Part shown: piece after piece, positions 19,684-30,509 of the stretch
Layout: every line of letters starts with the position of its first letter
How positions within the stretch are numbered: position 1 is the stretch's first letter
Source of the DNA: Mesotaenium endlicherianum
Lineage: Eukaryota > Streptophyta > Zygnematophyceae > Zygnematales > Mesotaeniaceae
Direction of reading: 5' to 3'
Length of the DNA: 40,484 nucleotides
Assembly (NCBI GenBank): GCA_009602735.1
Contig: WELA01008734.1
Coordinates: 108,446-148,929 of the forward strand
Translations under genes and position numbers: made by a program
Notes under the pieces: generated by a model
Told to the model about the DNA's origin: nothing
The model's input: the letters and a program-made list of their open reading frames with translations, nothing else
Databases searched by the model: none

Positions 19684-22600
19684 TTAATGACCTTCAGCTT
19701 CAGATTCAAGCCAAGCGAGGGCAAGTGCGTCCCCACCTTCGGCTGCTACCTCAAAATATTCACGAGCCTTCAGTCTATCACTTTGTGCAATTTCTACGAG
19801 CTCACGCTCCACACTAGGCTCTCCTGGAGCCCCCAATGATCTCATTCCACTGCCTGCAAGAAATGACACGCTTGGTGAAAAATGGCGCATGCCTGACAAT
19901 CCCCCTTACCTGAAACCGCGCTCTTACCGTCCTCCCCCATCGCCTCAAGGTCCGGCCAGGACACAAACTCATCATCCTCAGAGATGTTGGACACAAAGGT
20001 CGACTCCTCACATATACCACACCACACGTAAATACCTGAGGCTAACGAAGGGGCGCACTGACCTTTGATGGTGAAAACACACCACACATCAAGTCCCCAT
20101 CCTGAGTTTGAGCGTTGCACAAACACATTCTCAAACGAGAGAACACTGAAGTGGCACTGCCAATGGGAAGAGCGTGCACCCCGCGTAGAGTAATCCAAGG
20201 GCCTTGGCTGTTGGGGCAAACGCCCATTCAGAGGATCTCAGCTGCAAACGGCTAAATACTTTGCTATACCAGTCTTCAGGGTTACCCGCCTAGTAGCAAG
20301 GGCAGGAAAGGAAAGGGTGTAGGGATCGGAAGCGCACTACCTTGGGCAAGCAAAGCTCCGCATGCAGTGGCTGCCTGCAAGTGGCCCTGGCACACAACGG
20401 AAGACGGAGGAAAAGAAAAAGTAAGCCACCGATTGAGTGCGAGTCCGAGGGAGGATATTGCTACGGATGTGTGTCTGAGTACCTCACCCATGCAACGCAT
20501 CACGCAGTGTCTCAGGAGCAATGCACTGTCGCATGGCAGTGAATGTGACGCGTATATACATATATATATATATACATATCCATATTCTATATTCAATGTT
20601 CCCCTTATATATATATATTCTCCACATATCCCATATTCCCCTCTCATCCGCCAGCGTCGCTTTCGGCCTTCTCCAAGAGCGCTGTGTCTCCTGCCACAGA
20701 GAGCGTCGCTGAAGCCAAACACCCTGCTGCAGGACAGCTCCTTCCCCGCGACATCTACGCATCGCACAACCCCGGCCCCTGTTCGTCACCCCCTCTCTAT
20801 GTATACGATACAACGGCGACCTTCACTAAAGCCGTTCACCCTATTCCAAGACAGCCCCTTCCCCTACAACTCCCACACCTCGTTTGTCCCACGGCTCTCT
20901 TTCCGGTCCTCCACCCGCTCGCCAGAAACAATGCCAACCTCCCATCGAAGGAGCCACCTACTCGCTCAAGAGCTCGAGCAGCTCGGAGCAGAACCCAGGC
21001 CCCGGCAGTAGGGGGCACGTGTTCGACTCGTGATGCTCGGCGTGAGCACTTTCCTCGAGTCCTCGAGCAGCTCAGAGTAAAACACACGCCCCCCGCAGCA
21101 GGCGGCATCTGTTACGACTCCCGATGCTCGTCCTGCGAGCTTTGCTCTCTGTGGTGGCTGTGAGACACAGGGCAGGCTGTCACCCGGTCTGCTGCCACCC
21201 TGTCGGCTGCCGCAGCAAAGTCCAGCCGCCAAGTTCTCCCAGGGTCAAGGGAGCTACCCTTGCCCAAAGCAAGGCAGGCCTTAGCCTTATCCCGGAGCAG
21301 CGCCAGCAAAGCAGCAGCTAAGCATACCAGTGAAAGTAGAGCTACCATTAGAGAAAGGAAGGGTCCGTTGCCCTGTCCACCTCAGCAGCAAAGCAGCGGC
21401 AGTGGCGCGCAGCTGCTGAGGACTTGCTTTGTCGAGGGATCTACGCTCAGACAGAGACAAGGACCCTCACCCTTGTTGGTCGCAGCAGCAAGGCAACGGC
21501 GTGCAGCCGCCAAGTTTTGGCGCATCAAGGGAGCTAGTGTTGTATTCAGGAAGAAGCCCTCTCCTTATCCAGGAGAGCAGCAAAGCAGTCACCCGCAACC
21601 CCCTCGAGCTTTTGTCCGAGGAGCTACGATAGGGCAGAGAGAGAGGGGCCCTTACCTTGTTGGCAGCAGCAGCAAAGCAGCGGCGTGCAGCCGCCACGTC
21701 GCGGGCCATGGTGTCGCCGGCGTAGCGCGCCACCCCCAGGAGGAACAGCGCATCCGCGTGGCCCTATTCACACCTCCTCCCCGCCCCAAAGAGAGAGCGC
21801 ATCAGGTCAGCGACAGCGCGTCTGCATAACCCTGCGACTGAGTCTGGACTTCTCCAGAGTCTTTACTTCCGGAACAATTTTGGTGTTATGTGCCACGTGT
21901 TCAACTTTGTTGACTGTAGTGCGCACTCATTGCACGCGAACGAATTCGACGTTGAGAAGTAAGAAACCATGAAACCCAACAGAGACTTTCCGGTCAGCAA
22001 ACGGCCCATCCCAGTGAGCGCCTGTTTGCACCTGGCCCCCAGCCAGTAATAGGCGATTGAGTTATCGACACCGCGTGTGTGTGTCCGTGCTTACACAATG
22101 CCGCCCAGAGAGAGCGGCTAAGGTCAGCTAACACTGCGTCCTCATGCCCCTGTTCACACCTCTGCCCCGCCAAGGAAGAAAGTGATCAATTCTGCGAGCT
22201 GCAGCAGCCCAGCTTCTGTCAGCGGCGGTGCGCAGCCCATCAGTGCGCTCCTCCTATTCACGCCGCCCACCCAATGAGCCCTTAAGAAAGCATTCAAGTC
22301 AGCGCGGCACCCCAGCTTCTCATCGCGGCAGGTCCCTGCAGCCCCCCACCGAGGGGGCAAACGCCGAGGAAGAGCCAGCTTGCGAGGGGGGTAGCATGCG
22401 CACGCCCACACACGGCCGGGGTCATGAATGCGCAAAAGTGCCCCCCTGAGAGTCGCCCCCAAGTGGCACTGGGGCACGTGGGCGGGCGGGGGCGCGCGAG
22501 CGCGCAGGCACGCGCGCACGCGCGCACCCGGGCGTCGAGGTCTCCCACCTGCTGGGCAGCGGCTACCAGGTACTGCGTTGCTCTGGCTGCGGAAGAGCCC

Positions 22601-25600
22601 CGCTGCCGATCCTCCTCCTGCTGCTCCTCCTCTGCTGAAGAAGCCTGCAAGCCATCCCACGCCCGCCACAACACTCCACGTCCAGGCTTCTTCTGAATCT
22701 TCTCGTGTCTGTCCAGCATGCCGTGGCGCAACCGCAGCGGCGTTGCTGCAGGGCGGAAGGGAACACGGCCCCTGGAGCGAACTCTGAAGCACACCCCGGA
22801 GCAGAGCCTGCAGCAAACCCTAAGGCACATCCGAAGCAGACCCTAGGGCAACTCTACCGGAAGCAAACCGTGACCCTGACAGCGAGCCCTGGTGCGAGCC
22901 CCAAAGCAAGTGCCAAAGCATTTCCAGGCCTTCCTCTGTGTGCCTGAGAGGCGCGTTGCTTCGTAGGCAACGCGCCTCCCGACTCACAGGAGAGTTTTTT
23001 TCACCTATTGGCGGCCTCTTGTCGCGTCAATGCGACAACAGCCGAGCCCGGTGCGCACATCGTCATTGAAACCGTGGCAAAATGACTGGCTGGCAGGGTG
23101 GCTGCAAAGTCGGAGGCAAACTTGGGACAAATCGGGTGTCTCAGCCAGCGCCAAAAACAAAAAGTGCGTCGTCTCTCTTGCACCTGCCCTCGCCCGCCCC
23201 TCTCTCTTTGCTCTACCAGAACGGACCCACGCACTGCCGATCTGTCTGAGGCAGAAGTTGAGCGCTGCTGTCGTGCAACAAACGCCGCATCATCAACGTA
23301 CACTAAAAAATATGAGGAGGGCAGTGGGAGGCAGTACCTGAGAGCGCAGCCAGCATGCCAGCTCATACTGGGCGTCTGCCAGGCCGGCGTCGGCCGCTTG
23401 GACTAACAGAGCCTCTCCGCTGGATGGGGCGGGGATTCGCGCACGCGATCATGATCCGTTAAAAAGTCCCCGGTCCCCCCGCAGCAGCAACAGCAGCAGC
23501 AGCAGTGGCGGCGGCGGGGGTGGCGCACAAATGAGAGGACGGATTTACAAGAGTCAGTCAGTGCGAGGTTAGAGCAGAGCCGGCAGACGCAATTTCTGTT
23601 ATGGTGCCGGGAAGCGGCGACGTTATAAAGAAAGGAAGAGAAAAAAATCACGCCGTCGTGGCTCGCTTGCTCGGGCCAGGGCCCAGGTGCGCGCTCAAAC
23701 TCAGGTTCGTGTTTAAGTTGGGTTGTGGGTTCGGAGTTGGGCGTTGAGTTAGAGTTTGTAGTGAGGGTTGTGTTCGGGTCCGGTTGTGCGTACAAATCCG
23801 ACTTCTGTGAGGCTAAGTTTGGGATAATGTGAATGAGACGAGGATGCTGCACTGCACCACTCCCGTGGCGAGGCATCTGGGTGCCAGCATGAGCCGACCT
23901 TTAGACACTCTCTCATGCACAGGATCTTGGACAAAATCTCAAGGAGACGCGCATGCGCGTGTGTGTGCGCGCGCACACACAAACGCACACACACACACAT
24001 ACAGAGACGCAAAGAAAGACTTCAGCATGAATGGTGGCGACAAATAGCGGCTCAACGCGCTTCTTGAGGTGGGCGAGCGCATCCTGCAGGAGCAACACGG
24101 TTGACGGGGCAGCAACCCTCCACGCAGCAACACTCCCCCCCCCTTTTTTTCCGCAAAACTCTTCTCCCCTAGACCCTGAACCTTGCCTCAACGTCAGTCT
24201 CGAGCCCTAATTCCATTCCATTCATCTGCATGGCCATTTCCAAAGGGCCACACTTAAGGTTACCCACCCACTGCCACTGCCTCTCCCTGCAGAGCAAGCC
24301 GTCGGCCCGGCAGAGCTGGTCAGATAACAGCAGCATACACCATGCCCCCCCCCAATTGCTCCGCCCCCTCCCCTTCCCTCCCCTTCCCTTCCCTCTCCTT
24401 TCCCCCTCTCCCCCCTCTCCCCCGTATAACCCTCCTCTCAAACACAAAACCAGCAAACCCCTGACGGGCACCGATGCACATTGGCCCGGAATCCTCAGTG
24501 ATACATGTCGCACCCGTACTGATTCTCGTCCGCATTTCTTGTCCTCACATTCTGGCTGAAGAGCGAGAGAAGAGCTCAGCGAGGCGAGAGAGCCCCGCCT
24601 GCGACCGAACTCGGGGGGCACCTGTGGGGCGAGAGCCCGTTCCCGTTGTACGACAGGTGGAGGCGAGCGAGGGCCACCATCGCGCGCAGGTCGCTGCTGT
24701 CGCGCGCCAGCGCCAGCTGGAGGGCCTCCTTCGCCTCCTGCTCCCGCCCGCCACCCGATCAGGAGATGCCTGCTGCCATATCCCTCCCCCACCTCCCAAC
24801 CCGCCTCGCGACAAACCGCGGCTTGCACGCGCCGTCATTTCTCCTGATGCTATGCTGCTAGTGGTGCTTACAGCCATAGGGGCCTCGCTGCATCCTCCTC
24901 TGCCCTCATCCATCCCGCCTCCCTTGTCCCACCGCGAAAAGCCATGGATAGGCTCCCCTGCTCTCAAACGAAGCCACTCCTAAGAGAGAGATGTTCCGAG
25001 TGCAAAAGAAACAAAAAGGAATAACAGCAGAAGTCAAGAAGCTACCCAAAGGCCTGCTCGACGGCCACTTGTTTTCAAGGGACAACAACAAGCCCCACAC
25101 TAAGAGTGCCACTGTTCGTGTGAAGCGAACGGCAGCCAGGGAGACAGCAGCCTTCTGTGGTGCGACACGTGGCTTGGCTGGGCTTAGCTTGACGTGGCCG
25201 GGCCGGGCTGGGCCCAAACACGACGAAGCAAACCCCCAGCTTGCAGGGTCCAGAACAGTTGGTTTCACGCATGACACCCATACAAACTATCACTTGCTTT
25301 TTCTTTTGGCTCTTGGGACGTCATAGCCCCCGCCCTCCCTCTCACCTCACCCCAATTCCCCCAGTCCCCGCCTCCCTCTCCCCNNNNNNNNNNNNNNNNN
25401 NNNNNNNNNNNNNNNNNNNNNNNNNNNNNNNNNNNNNNNNNNNNNNNNNNNNNNNNNNNNNNNNNNNNNNNNNNNNNNNNNNNNNNNNNNNNNNNNNNNN
25501 NNNNNNNNNNNNNNNNNNNNNNNNNNNNNNNNNNNNNNNNNNNNNNNNNNNNNNNNNNNNNNNNNNNNNNNNNNNNNNNNNNNNNNNNNNNNNNNNNNNN

Positions 25601-26525
25601 NNNNNNNNNNNNNNNNNNNNNNNNNNNNNNNNNNNNNNNNNNNNNNNNNNNNNNNNNNNNNNNNNNNNNNNNNNNNNNNNNNNNNNNNNNNNNNNNNNNN
25701 NNNNNNNNNNNNNNNNNNNNNNNNNNNNNNNNNNNNNNNNNNNNNNNNNNNNNNNNNNNNNNNNNNNNNNNNNNNNNNNNNNNNNNNNNNNNNNNNNNNN
25801 NNNNNNNNNNNNNNNNNNNNNNNNNNNNNNNNNNNNNNNNNNNNNNNNNNNNNNNNNNNNNNNNNNNNNNNNNNNNNNNNNNNNNNNNNNNNNNNNNNNN
25901 NNNNNNNNNNNNNNNNNNNNNNNNNNNNNNNNNNNNNNNNNNNNNNNNNNNNNNNNNNNNNNNNNNNNNNNNNNNNNNNNNNNNNNNNNNNNNNNNNNNN
26001 NNNNNNNNNNNNNNNNNNNNNNNNNNNNNNNNNNNNNNNNNNNNNNNNNNNNNNNNNNNNNNNNNNNNNNNNNNNNNNNNNNNNNNNNNNNNNNNNNNNN
26101 NNNNNNNNNNNNNNNNNNNNNNNNNNNNNNNGCCCCTCCGCCGCCCCCAAACTCTCCCCCCCCCGGCAAAAAGTTCCCCCCTTCTGGAAGTCATCATCAG
26201 CATCACCTCTGGAGCCTACCTGAGGTTAGGGGAGGGGCACAGCACGTGCAAGCAAGGCGAAGCTCCTTTCGACAGAGGGGTTGTGCCGGAGGTAGGGGCT
26301 GAGGCGCCAAGAAAGAAGGCTGCTCATTGTAATATGATTTCCTGATCTTATGCAACTCAAATGTTTGGAGATTCAGGGTCAAGGGTTTTGGGTGGTTTGG
26401 AGAGCATGAGTCTAGGACGTAGGTAGGCCAGCTGGCGGCACTTGGCAGCGACTGGTCACCTCCAGCTTTGAGCGGAACGTGGGGTGGAATTCATTCACGC
26501 CCTCCAGCCGTTCCAGGTCGTCCAT
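19684..26525 (-). CDS. Sel1-like-repeat (TPR-like) protein, multi-exon, one junction unresolved
   Basis: Proposed exons, right to left, are 26460-26525, 24622-24737, 24021-24083, 23338-23412, 22528-22644, 21656-21763, 20063-20156, 19928-20035 and 19684-19853 (stop). Sel1 signatures include AADAGLADAQYELACWL, ATQYLVAAAQQVGDLDA, GHADALFLLGVARYAG with AAARRCFAAAAN, and REYFEVAAEGGDALALAWLE at the C terminus. Exon 24622-24737 reads EAKEALQLALARDSS then LRAMVALARLHLSYNG, a TPR-like helix pair. Such repeats are protein-interaction scaffolds. Phases agree at every junction except between 24622-24737 (ends phase 2) and 24021-24083 (starts phase 0), so an exon is missing or a boundary is wrong. A Sel1 unit also seems interrupted between 22528 and 21763. 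The first exon, beginning MDDLERLEG, is the least certain because the N gap lies in the following intron. The segment FENVFVQRSNSGWGLDVWCV near the C terminus matches no family I recognise. Confidence 0.6.
20550..20632. repeat. (TA)n-rich microsatellite
   Basis: Alternating TATATA/CATATA sequence in an intron of the Sel1-like gene, unlike its GC-rich surroundings. Confidence 0.8.
20655..20925. repeat. Two to three decayed tandem copies, period about 118 bp
   Basis: GAAGCCAAACACCCTGCTGC with AGGACAGCTCCTTCCCC (from about 20711) recurs as TAAAGCCGTTCACCCTATTC with AAGACAGCCCCTTCCCC (from about 20829). A partial copy of the start occurs near 20655. The array lies in an intron of the Sel1-like gene. 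Confidence 0.6.
20970..21150. repeat. Two tandem copies, period about 90 bp
   Basis: CTCGAGCAGCTCGGAGCAGA at about 20972 is repeated as CTCGAGCAGCTCAGAGTAAA at about 21062. Each is followed by a related GGCRGYAGGSGGCAYSTGTT and a GACTC-GATGCTCG end. It abuts the 90-100 bp array to its right. Confidence 0.7.
21165..21710 (-). repeat. Tandem array of decayed copies of an exon 3' end
   Basis: The genuine exon end at 21656-21710 (+ strand TTACCTTGTTGGC then AGCAGCAGCAAAGCAGCGGC) is copied to its left about every 90-100 bp. A close copy begins at about 21463 (CCTTGTTGGTCGCAGCAGCA, then GTGCAGCCGCCAAG). More decayed ones begin near 21563, 21367, 21278 and 21200, each keeping AGCAGCAAAGCAG or GCCGCCAAG. 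GGAGCTACNNT between units is also conserved. Confidence 0.7.
21735..22335 (-). repeat. Decayed copies of an exon 5' boundary upstream of a Sel1 exon
   Basis: On the minus strand the genuine intron end reads GGCGGGGAGGAGGTGTGAATAG and then GGCCACGCGGATGCGCTG. Related sequence lies upstream at about 22120-22185 (GGCGGGGCAGAGGTGTGAAC, then AGGGGCATGAGGACGC) and at about 22240-22315 (GGGTGGGCGGCGTGAATAGG, then AGGAGCGCACTGATGG). The coding frame is lost in these copies. Confidence 0.6.
22760..22935. repeat. Degenerate AGCAAACCCTAAGGCA-type short tandem repeat
   Basis: Units of about 12-18 bp such as AGCAAACCCTAAGGCA, AGCAGACCCTAGGGCA and AGCAAACCGTGACCCTGA run in direct orientation. The ACCCTAA core recalls plant-type telomere repeats. 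The array is intronic in the Sel1-like gene. Confidence 0.6.
23465..23522. repeat. CAG and CGG triplet tracts
   Basis: CAGCAGCAACAGCAGCAGCAGCAG followed by GGCGGCGGCGG in an intron of the Sel1-like gene. The minus-strand translation is a polycysteine artefact. Confidence 0.85.
23690..23830. repeat. Degenerate GGGTTNG-type telomere-like tract
   Basis: CAGGTTCGTGTTTAAGTTGG, GTTGTGGGTTCGGAGTTGGG and similar units drift around GGGTT. It is the opposite-strand counterpart of the C-rich strings at 3160-3790 and may be a decayed interstitial telomeric sequence. Confidence 0.45.
25384..26131. other. Assembly gap (748 N)
   Basis: A continuous run of N flanked on both sides by C-rich low-complexity sequence. 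It lies in the proposed first intron of the Sel1-like gene. Frames crossing it are meaningless. Confidence 1.
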
Positions 26526-27355
26526 TGCCCGGAGGCCTCGGGCGGTCTGCCCATCGTCTTCGGGCAGCCTTGGGGCTTGACGATGGGCATGGGCCGAGGT
26601 TGCATACCTCTGCCCATCGCAGCACCAGACCTGAAATTAGTTCTGAGGTTTAAGGGTCCGGGTTTATGGAGGCAAGGGCTACAGAATAAGGGAGTCGGGC
26701 TTCAGCCAATCAGCTCTCTACGAGAGGGGTACTCTACATAGCAAAAGGCCCAGCTGAGCTGGCACGGGGCCCAGTAAGGCCCCGATTGGGGCCGAACAGG
26801 GCTCCGGCCCACGTGGTGTTGCCAGGAGTAAATTTCTTCATTCTTTGTGAGAGGAGAGCCCACTGAGTGTGATGTAGGCAGAGCAGAGCTGACCAGCACT
26901 TACACGAGTGATATGCAAAGTTTCAGAAAGGCAGGCAGCAAGGCAGGCTGCCAGCCGGTCAGAAGCTCCCGCGGAGACTCCTAGGGCCACGCCATCGGGG
27001 CATGCATGCATGCCTTGGGGTTATTTGATCCGAATCAGTCCTCGACGCAGACCAGAAGCCCTTTTCCCAAACCCCAACTCCTAACCCTGAGCATCATAGT
27101 CGGCCATGCCAAGGTGTGTGAAGCTGGAGGTTGGACCACGTAAGAGGGAAGGAGGGAGGAAGGGAAGGGTATGGTGAAATTAGGAAGCAGTACTGAAGCC
27201 CTGCTCACGCCCTCATCATGCAACTTTGGCAAGTGTTGAGATGTTCATTTACCACTGCTTCAGGAGTGTTTTCAGGCTATGCAATCTCGATCACACCAGG
27301 CATCAAAGTGCCACTGGCCTACTGTCGAAGCCAAGTGTCACATGGCCTCTCTTGA
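26526..27355. other. Intergenic, nothing recognised
   Basis: The spacer begins immediately upstream of the proposed first exon of the Sel1-like gene. A short partial duplication of TCTGCCCATCG and flanks lies near 26547 and 26607. No promoter motif is obvious. Confidence 0.4.
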
Positions 27356-27360
27356 CCCTG

Positions 27361-27482
27361 ATTTGCATCATGTAAGATGGGTGGCCGATACCAGTTCTTG
27401 ATCTGTACACCTGACGACCCGAATTGCATCATCTAAGGTGAGAGGCCGATACGAAATCTTCACCGACACACCTGAAGGCCCA
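27361..27482. repeat. Tandem duplication, 61-bp unit, two copies
   Basis: ATTTGCATCATGTAAGATGG then GTGGCCGATACCAGTTCTTG is followed 61 bp later by AATTGCATCATCTAAGGTGA then GAGGCCGATACGAAATCTTC. Both end with ACACCTGANGRCCC. The copies are diverged, and no coding function was recognised. Confidence 0.8.
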
Positions 27483-28405
27483 GCAGCGTGCAAAGTGCAA
27501 GCTCTTACATTGAACACCTGAAAACGGCCTGGTGGAACTGTTGGAGAAGTAGTGAAAGCCTGCTGCTCCATCATTAAACTCGCGTGGAGCAAGCCATGGG
27601 CCCTCTGATCCGTGCATAGCGCTCGCGGCGCATGCTTCATTAAGCTTGAAACATGTCGTTTCAAAGCATGCTGCATGCTGGAGACGGATGGTAGCACGCC
27701 AAGATAGCATTCAGATTATCCTTTTCCACGTCTGCATGTCTTTCACGTCTTGTTCTTTCTCCTACCTTGCTCGTCTTCCCTAAATGTCGTGTTCGCAGGA
27801 AAGACTGCCCACACAAGCAGCCCGAATAGCCACGGAGGCAGGCGGCCTGAAGCTAATAGCTTACAACACGTCAGCCTTCTCCATGCACGCTCCGCGTAAC
27901 TTGTGACACATTAAGTATAAAAGTGTTGCAACCCCATCGTAGCCTCCTTCGGACTAAAGGACTTGCAGAAGCACGACTGTGCCTTTGTCCACGTTATTTC
28001 TTTGATCCGACAAGCTCAAGTCATGCTCGGCAGTTCATAAGAGGAAGGAACTGTGAATGTCACCTATGTCATCATCTCACCGTGTACAGGTCTCAAAACC
28101 TGCTCACACCTATGTATCGTATGCAGGATTCTCAGGGCGTATACTAGGCTCGGACTCGAGGCAGTAAAGCTAGAGTAACCATATAGTAACCCGCCATTAT
28201 CCGGATTCGGGAATCGGCAGCCCGAGCATTTTCGTACATGATGTAGCCGTTGTACACAGATTGAACTTGTGCAGGACGTCACGTGACGCCACTTGTTGCC
28301 TACTGGCCTGAGTTTCAGACTAAAAGAATAGGAAAGAGTCCATGGTTTTTTCAAGCACATCAGGAGTCAGGACTCCGGAGTCGGGACTCAGAACGATAGT
28401 TGTGG
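27483..28405. other. Intergenic, nothing recognised
   Basis: No exon-like or RNA-gene signal seen. Confidence 0.4.
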
Positions 28406-28408
28406 TGA

Positions 28409-28770
28409 GTTCGGGCTACTACAGAGTACCTTCGAAGGGGGACCTGTCACCTGCATTGATGTACCTAGCGGTTGGAAGTTAACCTAGTGAAAGGTCGAAA
28501 GATCGGTGCTACAGCCTACTACAGAGTCGACTCCAGACTCCAGAGTGAGTACCTTTGGAGAGCAATGATATACCTACCGGGGAGGGCGCAGTAACTTTAA
28601 AGTGGAATGGTGGGGTTACTACAGAGTACCTTCGGCGAGAGACCTGTACTTACCGGGGGAGGGAAAAAGATGAACCAGATTTTTGTGAAACTTCGAAGTG
28701 GAAAGATCCGGGCTACTACAGAGTACCTTAGGGACCTGTATTGATTCACCTACCCCGGGGGGGGGTTTAT
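28409..28770. repeat. Minisatellite, about 100-bp unit, four copies
   Basis: The core GGGCTACTACAGAGTACCTT recurs near 28412, 28513 (CCTACTACAGAG), 28610 and 28709. Each copy continues with a GGGACCTGT and an ACCTACCGGGGGG block, then a GAAGTGGAAAGATC-like block. The copies are diverged by substitutions and small indels. Confidence 0.85.
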
Positions 28771-30430
28771 GCCCTAGTGGCGTCGTCAACTCGGGCATAT
28801 TTTGACTGAAAGTTTGGAGGGTATAGATTGCTTTCATTTTGAACATTTCAAGGCTAAAAGCAGAAGTCCGGAGCGGATGCTTGAAGCTATACGCGAGGTC
28901 GTGCATAACCGGGGACTGGAGCTGGTTGTAGACAGGTGTTAGGTGAACATTGTACGCTAATTTAGAGACTCTAGGCTCAAAAAGTGGACACTGCAAATGT
29001 TGATCATTCTCCAAGAGCTATGCTGTGTGTAATACATATGTCATATAGGCGGTCGATCACTGGTTTGCTCCGATCAGCTCCGTGCAGATCCTAGGAATGA
29101 GCCTAAAAGTCAGCCCAAAAGTCACTCAAAAATCAGCTGTACTCGCCTCAGTTGACCCGCTCTGGCCTTCCCGAAGCCCTGGACAAAACACCGGCTTTCA
29201 GGAATCAAAACCCCTGAGAATTTCCTGTTTGTTTCCGGCGGTTTTCGGTGAGCATCGCGCGATTATAGTGAAGGGCAGTACTTGGACCTGGTCAATGGCC
29301 ATAGTCCGTTTTGACCCTGATTTATCATCACGCTGCAGCCCAGCTGCAGCCCTGCTTCTCGCAAGCCTTCTGCAGCTTCCAATATCTCCTGCCCATAGCA
29401 TTTTTTTAATCATATTGTTGGACAGTTACGGGCAAATTTAAAATAATACTGCCAATTTTACCTTAATTTGAAAGCGTTCGGAACTTTCAAACTCCGAAGT
29501 TCCATGGTATCTCTAGAGTCTACATTGGTCTACATCTTTCTCCATGAAACACCTCAATTTGAAACTTTTTGGATGTTGTATATTTTATTGGGGATAAAGA
29601 ATCCTCAAACCAAAAAGATGGTTTGTTGAACCCGTAGAATCGTGAGCGGATGCTGCTTAAAATCCTAAAAATCTGTGAATTCTCCGTTAATTTTACAACA
29701 AGATGTTATCATGCAATTCAATAATACCCAAAAACATCTTCCATAATTTTTCACATGTTCTCTGAAACCCTTACCGTCGGGCAGAGCTAAGCAAAGGATG
29801 TTCTCAAAATCTCCGCATATTGTCGAATCGAGGGGCCTCTACAACCATCTACAACAGTCTACAATGTACATAGCCAAGTTTTGGATGTTCTCAACGCTTC
29901 GACCATCCAGGAGCAAATCTGCTGTCGTTTACTGTTGTTTACAGTTGTTTCCGGTTGCTTTCTTTGTCGTTAGGATTGGTAGAGCTGAATATAACAACGT
30001 GCACGACTTAATAAGGAGTAATCATAATGACGATAAGTAACATCACAAAATTGACTTGACTCGTCGTAAGAAAGTGTTTATTTAGTCCTGTACCATCCTG
30101 CGAAGGTGCATCTTGACTCCAAAACTGTCCGAAAACACTCCAAAATGCGGGACCATGAAGCTCATGCAGTGAAGCTCGACGGGGCCCGACGGGACGGGTG
30201 CACACGGGTGCGGCAGAAGCGAAACAGTTGCCTCTCTAAGACAGTCTCAGATGGTGTGAAATGGTCTGAGAGGGGTCGTAGCTTGCAGCATACTGAACTA
30301 AGCAAGGTGTGCTGAAGAGTACGAGCGTGCCTTCATAGCTGCCACTGAAGCATTCCCAGACAATGTGATAACCTTCTTCAGCTCTCAAAGATTGAAACCT
30401 AACATCGTTTCATCCTTACTCCTTGCCTCC
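28771..30430. other. AT-rich intergenic DNA, nothing recognised
   Basis: No coding or RNA feature is supported. It forms the upstream side of the GT61 gene; only the final 100 bp show promoter-like features. Confidence 0.45.
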
Positions 30431-30436
30431 CCCCAC

Positions 30437-30444
30437 TATATATA
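30437..30444 (+). promoter_or_regulatory. Probable TATA box of the GT61 gene
   Basis: TATATATA sits 66 bp before the chosen ATG and is followed by a C/T-rich leader (CTTCAGCTCGAGCCC...TTCTTTCTCAATCTCC). Distance and context fit a core promoter. The transcription start itself is not shown by the sequence. Confidence 0.6.
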
Positions 30445-30509
30445 GTCCTTCAGCTCGAGCCCTTGTTCTTTCTCAATCTCCTCACTCACGAGGTGTGAAC
30501 GGCAACCTC

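Noticed and set aside
20282-21163. Plus- and minus-strand frames of 109-214 codons
   Set aside because: They lie over intronic tandem copies and a TA microsatellite of the Sel1-like gene and match no family.
25241-26302. Long open frames on both strands
   Set aside because: They are open only because they run through 748 N.
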